11,657 nt of DNA from Synechococcales cyanobacterium PMM_0036 (lineage in GTDB: Bacteria; Cyanobacteriota; Cyanobacteriia; Elainellales; Elainellaceae): assembly GCA_949127645.1 (NCBI GenBank), contig CASBQM010000296.1, positions 1-11,657 of the forward strand, written 5' to 3'. A model generated the notes under the pieces. The model ran no database searches, had not been told where the DNA came from, and saw nothing but the letters and a program-made list of their open reading frames with translations. Both the position numbers and the translations under genes were made by a program. Below, one piece after another: positions 1 to 5,980 of this stretch; within the stretch, counting starts at the first letter, position 1; every line of letters starts with the position of its first letter.

Positions 1-666
1 ATCATAATTAATGCGGCCGATGGCTTCGTTGTTGGCGTTTCTTCTGAAAATAGTGATATCACAGCCAATGCTTTTAGGGGAAAGGGTGGCAGGATTGCGA
101 TTACAGCTCAGGGGATATTTGGGTTAACCTCTCGCAGTCTGGAAGAATTGCAAAGATTACAAGGAACCCATAATCCTGCTCAACTCGATCCCAGTAGATT
201 ACTAACCAGTGACATTACCGCTATTTCACAAACTTCTCCTGCTTTAAACGGTCAAATTACTATCAACACGCCAGATGTAGATCCTAGTCGAGGATTGATA
301 GAACTCCCCAGCAGTGTAGTCGATCGCTCCACTCAAATTGCTCAGGGTTGCACCGCCAGAAGTCAGGAATCCGGTCGCTTCGTAGTCACAGGACGGGGAG
401 GCTTACCGCTTAGCCCCGATGAGGCTTTGCGCGATCGCACTATCCTTGCCCCTGATTGGGTGACACTGGATTCAGAGACTGAAGATGGGAGAGAGAGAGA
501 GAGAGAGAGAGCAAGAGGGAGGATGAACAGGCTGCTCCAGAAAGTACTATTGTGGAAGCCGATGGATTGGGCAGAGATGCGAGAGGTAAGGTGGTTTTGG
601 TGGCGCGATCGCAAGGGGTATCCATTCCTTCTCAAAACTTTGAATCCTGCCAAACTCCTTAGATGA
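1..666 (+). CDS. C-terminal end of a TPS filamentous-haemagglutinin-like exoprotein (exoprotein A), 5' partial, tail frameshifted
   Basis: Frame 1 is open from the first base, so the gene begins outside the window; the TTG at 148 is internal. What is visible is the last part of a beta-helical passenger (GRGG/NSDITANAF-type strands), then the cyanobacterial TPS C-terminal block: DPSRGLIELP, VVDRSTQIAQGC, ESGRFVVTGRGGLPLSP, LRDR and DWVTLDSE. This block matches the ends of the two complete exoproteins at 2780 and 7434. Known family role: surface or secreted adhesin-like proteins exported through an outer-membrane TpsB pore. Directly after TLDSETEDG the frame enters a GA microsatellite (489-511), reads Arg/Glu, and continues as a tryptophan- and arginine-rich tail found in neither paralogue, stopping at 664-666. 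The conserved tail is intact in another frame (519-662). The gene as read is therefore frameshifted, phase-off, or carries a sequencing error. Family assignment is firm; the state of the C-terminus is not. Confidence 0.9.
   Translation: MIINAADGFVVGVSSENSDITANAFRGKGGRIAITAQGIFGLTSRSLEELQRLQGTHNPAQLDPSRLLTSDITAISQTSPALNGQITINTPDVDPSRGLIELPSSVVDRSTQIAQGCTARSQESGRFVVTGRGGLPLSPDEALRDRTILAPDWVTLDSETEDGRERERERARGRMNRLLQKVLLWKPMDWAEMREVRWFWWRDRKGYPFLLKTLNPAKLLR
316..480 (+). repeat. Direct repeat shared with 5300-5464 (exoprotein C-terminal block, copy 1)
   Basis: This stretch aligns without gaps to 5300-5464, at a constant offset of 4984 bases. About four fifths of bases are identical by hand count, beginning with an exact 17-base match around GTAGTCGATCGCTCCAC. 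It encodes VVDRSTQIA to LDSET, the conserved exoprotein C-terminal block. The two copies lie in the same orientation, so recombination between them could delete or exchange the genes in between. Confidence 0.75.
489..511 (+). repeat. (GA)11 dinucleotide microsatellite inside exoprotein A
   Basis: Eleven uninterrupted GA units plus a final G lie inside the coding region, just after the conserved LDSE motif. The equivalent positions of the paralogues at 2780-5641 and 7434-10859 have no such tract, so it is specific to this copy. With 11 units translation enters frame 1 downstream. With 10 or 13 units it would enter the frame encoding the conserved tail (stop at 660-662). With 12 or 9 units it would hit a TGA at 524-526 almost at once. 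Slipped-strand mispairing at such tracts is a well-known route to phase variation; that it happens here is inference. Confidence 0.9.
519..662 (+). other. Out-of-frame remnant encoding the conserved exoprotein A C-terminal tail
   Basis: Read from 519 (GAG GAT GAA), this frame encodes EDEQAAPESTIVEADGLG, then RDARGKVVLVARSQG, and ends ESCQTP followed by TAG at 660-662. It aligns with the tail of exoprotein B (TIVEANELGRDVNGKVVLVARSQ, ending TRCDRP) and more loosely with exoprotein C (AIVEAN, NGKVALI, ending VCLERSQ). Such agreement in a frame not used by the upstream ORF shows that the ancestral gene read through here, and that the GA tract holds a net shift of one unit. It is not an independent gene: there is no separate start or ribosome binding site. 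Confidence 0.85.
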
Positions 667-802
667 TTGCATCAAGTTAGTCTTATAAAGACGCGATCGC
701 TAGAAACGGATGATAGATGTGCGTTCTGGGTCATGAATTGAGGCAATCGACCCAAGGACATTAAATTAATTGTGAAGCAATATTACAGGCATTGAGTAGA
801 GC

Positions 803-843
803 TGCATAAAGCTCAAGCCTAAAAGTAAAGAGCTATGGAACAG
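803..843 (+). repeat. 41-bp intergenic element, copy C (most diverged)
   Basis: This lies in the 275-bp gap between exoprotein A and the PPC gene, with its start 139 bases before that gene's ATG. It begins TGCATAA and ends AGAGCTATGGAACAG, and aligns without gaps to the copies at 5694-5734 and 5874-5914. The best shared core is AGTA-R-A..(A/G)CTA...CAG. Its position upstream of a gene suggests a transcription or mRNA-leader element, but no standard sigma-70 promoter can be read from it. The rest of the gap shows a HIP1 site near 691 and nothing else recognisable. Confidence 0.45.
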
Positions 844-929
844 AGTTCAGAGCCAACTCACTTACACCAGAGCGCTCCCCTGAATCTCTACTGTCCACAG
901 CCTTTCTGAACATTTGAGTCTAAACAATT

Positions 930-935
930 AAGGAG
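930..935 (+). promoter_or_regulatory. Ribosome binding site of the PPC gene
   Basis: AAGGAG lies 6 bases before the ATG at 942. It is a strong Shine-Dalgarno match and fixes this start. Confidence 0.8.
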
Positions 936-941
936 ATTATC

Positions 942-1703
942 ATGCCAGTATCCATTTCCGATCACATCAGCAACGTACCTACTCAATTTCTTCCAAGAAC
1001 TTTCACTAATTTGGGTACGCTTGGCAGTACTTCACAAGTAGTATCTGACGAAGTATACGATCCTTTACCTACCCGCACTTACCAATTCAGCTTGGCTCAA
1101 GCCAGCAACATCAATCTCGTTCTCCACAACAACACTGGAGATGCTGACCTGTCACTCTATGCAGACACCAACAACAATGGTCGTCTAGACAGTACTGATA
1201 GGCTGGTCAGAACCTCTTCAAGAAGTGGATACCAGGATGATTTTATTAACTCTGCGAATCAAGCTGCTGGAACCTACTTTGCTCAGGTAAAAAACTATAA
1301 TGGCTCAGATGTTTCCTTCAAATTAGGCTTGCAAGCTAAGCCTGTGAAAACGCCTAGTGATTTGATTGGTATTGTTGCCAGCAGCAATGGAGGCGCACAC
1401 TATACTGGCGCAGTGGGTGACACGGCGACCGCTCGTTTCTACAGCTTTAGCGCGGGGGGAGGCGCAGTAGATATTAATCTCACAGGCTTAACTGCTGATG
1501 CTGATATTCGCCTCATTCAGGATCGCAATAACAATGGAATTGTTGATGCGGGTGAAGTCCTGAAATCTTCTACGGTGCTTGGAACTGGCTCTGAGAGTAT
1601 TCGTACAAATTTGGCACAGGGCGGCTATGCGGTTGAGGTGTACCAATACACGGGTAACACTTCCTACAGTCTGGACATTAGTGCATATACAGTCCTTAGG
1701 TAA
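942..1703 (+). CDS. PPC (pre-peptidase C-terminal) two-domain protein with EF-hand-like calcium loops
   Basis: A 253-residue protein of two tandem PPC-type beta-sandwich domains, roughly residues 35-130 and 140-250. Each shows the family pattern: a Tyr-x-Phe-Ser strand, DADLSLY or DADIRLI, a Gly-x-Tyr strand (GTYFAQV, GGYAVEV) and a final SFKLGL or SYSLDIS strand. Each domain carries a canonical 12-residue EF-hand-type loop, DTNNNGRLDSTD (75-86) and DRNNNGIVDAGE (194-205), with acidic or Asn ligands at positions 1, 3, 5, 9 and 12, so calcium binding is likely. PPC domains normally sit at the C-terminus of secreted proteases, but no protease domain is present. The N-terminus is hydrophilic with no Sec signal, so export, if it occurs, would use another route such as type I secretion. 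The start is fixed by AAGGAG at 930. The gene lies 146 bases upstream of a parvulin gene, plausibly its folding partner. Family is confident; function is not. Confidence 0.88.
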   Translation: MPVSISDHISNVPTQFLPRTFTNLGTLGSTSQVVSDEVYDPLPTRTYQFSLAQASNINLVLHNNTGDADLSLYADTNNNGRLDSTDRLVRTSSRSGYQDDFINSANQAAGTYFAQVKNYNGSDVSFKLGLQAKPVKTPSDLIGIVASSNGGAHYTGAVGDTATARFYSFSAGGGAVDINLTGLTADADIRLIQDRNNNGIVDAGEVLKSSTVLGTGSESIRTNLAQGGYAVEVYQYTGNTSYSLDISAYTVLR

Positions 1704-1728
1704 CTTCTCTGATTTGTTTTTCACCTGG

Positions 1729-1804
1729 CACCGAGTCGTTTGTAATTCCCGTTGAGGCGATCTTTTCCTCGTGATAAGTCGCTTCAACGGGGATTGACTC
1801 GGTG
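1729..1804 (+). promoter_or_regulatory. Large intercistronic stem-loop between the PPC and PpiC genes
   Basis: CACCGAGTC (1729-1737) pairs perfectly with GACTCGGTG (1796-1804) over 9 bp. After a 6-base bulge on the 5' side (1738-1743), 1744-1760 pairs with 1779-1795 over 17 bp including two G-U pairs, leaving an 18-base loop. No T-run follows on either strand, so it is not a classic intrinsic terminator. It could act as an mRNA stabiliser or attenuator that sets different levels of the two products, or be a remnant palindromic repeat. The structure is read from the sequence; the role is inferred. Confidence 0.7.
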
Positions 1805-1837
1805 ATAGAGCAATCTCATTTGAGCTGTCAGAAGCAG

Positions 1838-1842
1838 AAGGA
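1838..1842 (+). promoter_or_regulatory. Ribosome binding site choosing the ATG at 1850 for the PpiC gene
   Basis: AAGGA lies 7 bases before the ATG at 1850. The longer reading starts at a GTG at 1802-1804 that falls inside the 3' arm of the stem-loop and has no comparable site, so 1850 is preferred. Confidence 0.7.
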
Positions 1843-1849
1843 TTTTTCC

Positions 1850-2641
1850 ATGACTACAACACTTCAATCTCATTCTTCACTACTCACAAGGCTGCATCAT
1901 CAACTCCCCAATGCTGAAAATGTTCTACCGTTTCTCGCAAGCTATAGATTGATTCCACAACTGCTACATGACAGCATTGTTGATCAAGCGATCGCCCCCA
2001 TTCATTGCACTGCCGAAGAAACGCATCAAGCCTGTCAAGAGCTATATCAGCAGTGGGGGCTATCCTCAGAACTTCAGCAGTTAAACTGGCGATCGCACTA
2101 CAATTTAACGCTAGATCAAGTTACCCAACTTGCAACGCGGGAACTCCGCCTCAAGAAATTTCAGCAGGAAATGTGGGGACATAAACTGGAATCCTATTTT
2201 CTCAAGCACAAAGCTAGTTACGACCAGGTGATTTACTCCTTACTTCGCACTAAAGATTCAGCGCTTGCTAACGAACTCTACTTCCGCATCCAAGAGGAAG
2301 AGCAGTCGTTTTCCGAGCTGGCACGCACCTATTCAGAAGGACAGGAAGCCTCTACTGGCGGCATTATTGGCCCTGTTGAGCTAAATAATGTTCATCCTCA
2401 TTTAGCACGATTGCTGGATATTTTGCCTGAAGGGAAAGTGCATCTTCCTGTACATCTTAATGGTTGGTATTTAATTGTACGCGTTGAGAAAAAGTTTCCT
2501 GCCCAATTGGATGAGGCAATGCGCCAGCGATTGCTGCAAGAACATTTTGAAGACTGGTTTCAGGAACAGCTTAAACAGCTCTCGGAGCCAGATCAAATCT
2601 GGATAGGAATTAAACCTGCTACATTTCAAATCTCACAGTAG
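1850..2641 (+). CDS. Parvulin-type peptidyl-prolyl cis-trans isomerase (PpiC domain)
   Basis: A 263-residue protein. Residues 1-120 form a helical N-terminal part rich in Gln and Leu. Residues about 123-217 are a PpiC/rotamase domain, recognised from the parvulin pattern FSELARTYSEG (154-164), then the STGGIIGPV turn (169-176) and a closing WYLIVRVEKK strand (207-215). A helical tail follows with DWFQEQL at 235-241. Parvulins catalyse cis-trans isomerisation of prolyl bonds. There is no signal peptide or membrane segment, so it should act in the cytoplasm, unlike SurA or PrsA. Parvulins of this kind occur in cyanobacteria near type I export genes, which suits a partner of the signal-less PPC protein just upstream; that pairing is inference. 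No exporter gene is in the window. The gene lies 146 bases after the PPC gene on the same strand and could be cotranscribed with it. The preferred start has AAGGA 7 bases ahead. Confidence 0.85.
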   Translation: MTTTLQSHSSLLTRLHHQLPNAENVLPFLASYRLIPQLLHDSIVDQAIAPIHCTAEETHQACQELYQQWGLSSELQQLNWRSHYNLTLDQVTQLATRELRLKKFQQEMWGHKLESYFLKHKASYDQVIYSLLRTKDSALANELYFRIQEEEQSFSELARTYSEGQEASTGGIIGPVELNNVHPHLARLLDILPEGKVHLPVHLNGWYLIVRVEKKFPAQLDEAMRQRLLQEHFEDWFQEQLKQLSEPDQIWIGIKPATFQISQ

Positions 2642-2692
2642 AAACTGATCTAGCCGTTTAAGAATGTGTGCGCTGAAGTTAGCTCCTTGTAA

Positions 2693-2722
2693 ATCCTTAG
2701 AGAAGGCAAAATCTCTGAGGAT
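2693..2722 (+). terminator. Probable stem-loop terminator after the PpiC gene
   Basis: ATCCTTAGAGA (2693-2703) pairs with TCTCTGAGGAT (2712-2722): 11 bp including one G-U, with an 8-base loop. The T-rich ATTTCCTTTCTGT follows. It lies 52 bases after the PpiC stop and about 60 before the next start, as a terminator separating the two units would. The T-tract is interrupted, so read-through or a leader-structure role remains possible. Confidence 0.5.
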
Positions 2723-2744
2723 ATTTCCTTTCTGTAGAGTCACG

Positions 2745-2759
2745 ATACAATTACTGTAT
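2745..2759 (+). promoter_or_regulatory. Short inverted repeat upstream of exoprotein B, possible operator
   Basis: ATACA-ATTAC-TGTAT has perfect 5-bp arms and a 5-base centre, and ends 20 bases before the ATG at 2780. The same stretch contains TACAAT, a fair -10 hexamer, but no good -35 lies 17 bases further up. It may be a regulator site or promoter core, or chance. Confidence 0.3.
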
Positions 2760-2779
2760 TCTGTCTTAGGGTACTAGCG

Positions 2780-5641
2780 ATGAAAGCAGTCTACAGACGA
2801 AGGTCTTGCATCGCTATGGCTCTGGTTGTGGAGGGGGCGATTGCTCAGATCCTATTAGGATTGCCCAGCCGAGTTCTTGCCCAAAGCATCACGCTAGACG
2901 GAACGCTTAGCCCTGCTAGAACGCTGACTGGAGCAAACTATCGCATTCGTCAAGCAGACGGGCGGACGGTGGGCAGAAATCTCTTCCACAGCTTCGGCAG
3001 ATTTAACCTAAATACAGGCGAATCAGCCACGTTTGAAAGTGCGCCTGATATTCGCAATATCATCACCCGCGTGACGGGCGGATCACCTTCGGCGATCGAT
3101 GGTCTGCTCCAAACTGAGAGCCGTAATGTCAATCTGTTCTTAATTAATCCCAGCGGCATTGTGTTTGGACGTAATGCCAGCCTCAACATCGGCGGATCGT
3201 TTGTGGCGAGTACTGCCAATGCGATCGGGTTTGGAAATCAAGGCTTTTTTAGCGCTTCTGTACCGAATGATCCGTCTGCACTGCTCACGATTAATCCTTC
3301 AGCACTGTTCTTCAATCAAATCAATGCGGGGGCGATCGTTAATCGCTCGATCGCCCCTGCGGGAGTAAGTCCATCAGGAAATAATACTTTTGGTTTACGA
3401 GTGCCGGATGGTCAGAGCTTGCTGTTGGTGGGAGGCGATGTAAACCTAGATGGTGGCAGAATAGATGCTTTTGGAGGACGAGTTGAAATAGGAGGATTGT
3501 TAGGAATTGGTACTGTAGCACTTAACTCAAATGGCAGCTTAGGGTTTCCTGAGAAGATGCGATCGAACGTGATCCTTAATAACGCAGTAATTGATACGGT
3601 GGCTGGAGGGGGAGGTAGTATTACCATCAATGCGCAAAATTTAAATGCCTCACAAGCAAGCATACTTCAGACGGGTATTGGTTCAGGGTTAGGAAATTCC
3701 AGTAGTCAGGCAGATGATATTAGCTTGAATGTAACAGGAAAAATTCAGTTTGATCAGGCAAGCCTAATTTTGAATTTCGTTAGCTTTGGTGCAACAGGTA
3801 ACGCGGGTGATATTCGCATCAATACAGGTTCTCTCTCTCTCTTAAATGCTTCTCGCCTAGTGAATCCAGTTTATGGAACAGGTAACGCAGGTAGTGTATT
3901 CATTAATGCCCGTGATACCGTTTCTTTTAATGGTGGCAATAATACTGGTTTTACCAGCGGCATCTTTAATGATGTCAACGAAACAGGTATAGGGCAGGGT
4001 GGAAATATTCGGATTCATACTAGAACTTTTTCACTAACAAATGGCGCTACGCTCTCTGCAAGCCTCTATGGAAGAGGCAACGCAGGTAATATTATTATCA
4101 ACGCTCGCGATACTGTTGTTATTAAAGGGTTTAGGCGCATTGGCGATCGCATACTCACTAGCGGTATCTTTAGCAATATTCAAACTGATGCTCAAGGAAA
4201 TGGTGGCACAATTCAAATTGCGACTGGTAGACTCTCAATAAGTAATTCGGCTGAGCTAGATGTGGGTAACTTTGGTCATGGAAATGCAGGAACTGTAGTT
4301 ATTAATGCTCGGGATACGACTGTGTTTGATGGAGGCAATATTTTTAGTGATGTGGAGGAAAACGCAGTCGGACAAGGGGGAAGTATTCAGATTAATACAG
4401 GGTCTTTGTTTTTAAGACGTGGAGCGGAGTTTGTAACAACCACCCGATCGCGAGGAGATGCAGGTAGTGTGATCATCAACGCCCGCGATCAGGTTTCCGT
4501 GGAGGGAGAAGGCACCAGTCTTGTTCAAGCTGGTATGTTTCCTAGCGCTATTCTTAGCGATGTTACTCAAGATGGGCAAGGACAAGGGGGAGATATCCAA
4601 ATTAATGCAGGGTCTTTAAGTGTCACAGGCGGAGCTGAGCTTTCTGTCGCAACTTCCGGCAAAGGAGACGCAGGAAATATCCTGATTAATGCTCGCAATA
4701 TTACTTTTGATGGAACCAGTAGAAATGGGCGTTACCCCAGCTTTGGGAGCAGTACCGTGACACCTGGAGCGATCGGCAATGGGGGAGATATTCAAATCAA
4801 CGCCACATTTCTTTCTCTTACAAATGGCGCTCAACTCAGCTCTAGTAGTGTTGGACGAGGAATTGCAGGTCGCATTGAAATTGGATCTCGCTCTATTCTG
4901 CTAGATAATCAGGCAGCCCTCTTTGCTAGAACTGCATCGGGTAGAGGGGGTAATATTACTTTGAATGCTCAAGATCTGTTGCTTTTGCGGCGCAACAGCC
5001 AGATCTCTGCAACGGCTGGTACTGCTCAAGCAGGTGGGAATGGAGGTAACGTTAGTATCAACACCAACTTCATCGTTGCAGTTGGCTCAGAGAACAGCGA
5101 TATTACAGCAAATGCTTTTACAGGAAGAGGGGGTAATGCCCAAATCAACACTCAGGGTGTTTTTGGTATTCAATCTCGATCGCAGTTAACTCCCCAGAGT
5201 GATATCACTGCCAGTTCTGAACGCGGCATACAAGGTGTCGTAACCATTAATCAACCCGATGTTGACCCCAGCCGAGGATTGGTAGAACTCCCCGCTAATG
5301 TAGTCGATCGCTCCACCCAAATTGCGCGCGGCTGTACTCCCAGAGATCAGGAATCTGGACGCTTTGTGATGACAGGTCGGGGTGGCTTGCCCCTAAGCCC
5401 CGATGAAGCTCTGCGCGATCGCGCCATCCTTTCTCCAGATTGGGTGACGCTGGACTCAGAGACTGGAGCAAGGGTAGAAAGGACTGAGGAACAGGAAAAT
5501 AAACAGGCTTCTCCAGCAAATACGATCGTGGAAGCCAATGAATTAGGCAGAGATGTGAATGGTAAGGTGGTTTTGGTGGCGCGATCGCAGTCTACAGAAT
5601 GGACTGGATCAGGGATGCAAACTCGGTGCGATCGTCCTTGA
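2780..5641 (+). CDS. TPS filamentous-haemagglutinin-like exoprotein (exoprotein B), complete
   Basis: A 953-residue TpsA-type exoprotein. Residues 1-34 are a Sec signal peptide with a basic start (YRRRS), a hydrophobic core and a VLA/QS cleavage site. Residues about 36-175 are the TPS secretion domain, with NLFHSFGRFN (67-76), IRNIITRVTG (91-100) and the hallmark NLFLINPSGIVFGRNA (118-133). The middle is a right-handed beta-helix-type passenger with repeated GNAGxxxINARD and GQGGxIxIxT strands. The end is the block DPSRGL, VVDRSTQIARGC, TGRGGLPLSPDEALRDR, then IVEAN and KVVLVARSQ. The mature protein has only two cysteines, C852 and C950. Proteins of this class leave through the Sec system and a TpsB pore and act as adhesins or matrix proteins; the target here is unknown. 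There is no TpsB nearby. No strong Shine-Dalgarno precedes ATG 2780, and ATG 2816 is a weaker alternative because it would drop the basic n-region. Confidence 0.93.
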   Translation: MKAVYRRRSCIAMALVVEGAIAQILLGLPSRVLAQSITLDGTLSPARTLTGANYRIRQADGRTVGRNLFHSFGRFNLNTGESATFESAPDIRNIITRVTGGSPSAIDGLLQTESRNVNLFLINPSGIVFGRNASLNIGGSFVASTANAIGFGNQGFFSASVPNDPSALLTINPSALFFNQINAGAIVNRSIAPAGVSPSGNNTFGLRVPDGQSLLLVGGDVNLDGGRIDAFGGRVEIGGLLGIGTVALNSNGSLGFPEKMRSNVILNNAVIDTVAGGGGSITINAQNLNASQASILQTGIGSGLGNSSSQADDISLNVTGKIQFDQASLILNFVSFGATGNAGDIRINTGSLSLLNASRLVNPVYGTGNAGSVFINARDTVSFNGGNNTGFTSGIFNDVNETGIGQGGNIRIHTRTFSLTNGATLSASLYGRGNAGNIIINARDTVVIKGFRRIGDRILTSGIFSNIQTDAQGNGGTIQIATGRLSISNSAELDVGNFGHGNAGTVVINARDTTVFDGGNIFSDVEENAVGQGGSIQINTGSLFLRRGAEFVTTTRSRGDAGSVIINARDQVSVEGEGTSLVQAGMFPSAILSDVTQDGQGQGGDIQINAGSLSVTGGAELSVATSGKGDAGNILINARNITFDGTSRNGRYPSFGSSTVTPGAIGNGGDIQINATFLSLTNGAQLSSSSVGRGIAGRIEIGSRSILLDNQAALFARTASGRGGNITLNAQDLLLLRRNSQISATAGTAQAGGNGGNVSINTNFIVAVGSENSDITANAFTGRGGNAQINTQGVFGIQSRSQLTPQSDITASSERGIQGVVTINQPDVDPSRGLVELPANVVDRSTQIARGCTPRDQESGRFVMTGRGGLPLSPDEALRDRAILSPDWVTLDSETGARVERTEEQENKQASPANTIVEANELGRDVNGKVVLVARSQSTEWTGSGMQTRCDRP
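3797..4702 (+). repeat. Beta-helix repeat array in exoprotein B
   Basis: The phrase G(N/D)AGxxxINAR(D/N) recurs from bases 3881, 4076, 4280, 4454 and 4664, at spacings of 195, 204, 174 and 210 bases (65, 68, 58 and 70 residues). A shorter first copy (NAGDIRINTG) lies at 3797. Between copies a second strand, GxGGxIxIxTxSLxLxxGAxL, repeats in phase. These are diverged in-frame coding repeats of a haemagglutinin passenger, able to shorten or lengthen by recombination. Confidence 0.8.
3830..3842 (+). repeat. Short CT microsatellite (six units) inside exoprotein B
   Basis: TCTCTCTCTCTCT lies in frame and encodes part of GSLSLL in the repeat array. The neighbouring repeats encode GSLFL and GSLSV at the same place, so the residues are normal for the fold and the tract may be fortuitous. 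It is shorter than the GA tract at 489, so slippage is less likely. Confidence 0.6.
5300..5464 (+). repeat. Direct repeat shared with 316-480 (exoprotein C-terminal block, copy 2)
   Basis: This is the second copy of the gapless alignment, within the 3' end of exoprotein B. Differences are mostly at third codon positions, which points to purifying selection on the protein block rather than a very recent duplication. Confidence 0.75.
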
Positions 5642-5693
5642 GCGCTGCTGTCAAGACATTACCTTAATCTGAGGCTTGAACGACCCTGGGAAG

Positions 5694-5734
5694 TGCATAA
5701 AAACTAAACCCAACAGTAGAAAACTACAGAGCAG
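5694..5734 (+). repeat. 41-bp intergenic element, copy A
   Basis: It begins TGCATAAAAA and contains ACAGTAGAAAACTACAGAGC before its final AG. It aligns without gaps to copy B at 5874-5914, with an exact ACAGTAGAAA core and AGCAG end. Within it GTAG-AAAA-CTAC is a small inverted repeat. It resembles neither the NtcA site (GTA-N8-TAC; the spacing here is 6) nor any other cyanobacterial operator I recognise. Confidence 0.6.
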
Positions 5735-5873
5735 CATCTAACAGAGTAGAGTCCTGTGGATGGACAAAGCCCAGACGTTATTTGCTTGGTCTTAGGTTTT
5801 TGAAGTTCTGAGGCGCACCCCAAAATCTCATTTGCGATCGGCTCAGTAGGCGTAATTAAATTGGCTTATTGAT

Positions 5874-5914
5874 TGCATAAAAATAGAGAACGACAGTAGA
5901 AAGCTATAAAGCAG
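5874..5914 (+). repeat. 41-bp intergenic element, copy B
   Basis: It begins TGCATAAAAA and contains ACAGTAGAAAGCTATAAAGC before its final AG. It lies 107 bases before the ATG at 5981. The inverted repeat of copy A is imperfect here (GTAG-AAAG-CTAT). Confidence 0.6.
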
Positions 5915-5980
5915 ACTTCGATTCAAGCAATACTTTGAACTCAAACAGAAAAAGCCACCATCATCAATTAGAGATTACCT

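Larger units (their letters stand above)
5642..5980 (+). other. 339-bp gene-free region between exoprotein B and the Excalibur-like gene
   Basis: No ORF of note is seen on either strand. The region holds two copies of a 41-bp element exactly 180 bases apart (5694 and 5874), with a CGATCG site near 5836 between them. It should contain the promoter or leader of the downstream small-gene group. No clear -35/-10 pair and no convincing terminator for exoprotein B could be read by eye. Confidence 0.6.

Noticed and set aside
523..666. Separate small gene starting at the ATG at 523
   Set aside because: This is the frameshifted tail of exoprotein A; the conserved coding frame overlaps it and no ribosome binding site precedes it.
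1802..1849. GTG start at 1802 extending the PpiC protein by 16 residues
   Set aside because: The GTG sits in the 3' arm of the stem-loop and lacks a ribosome site, while ATG 1850 has AAGGA at 7 bases.
5712..5727. NtcA binding site in the 41-bp element
   Set aside because: The NtcA consensus needs GTA-N8-TAC; here GTA and TAC are 6 bases apart in one copy and TAC is lost in the others.
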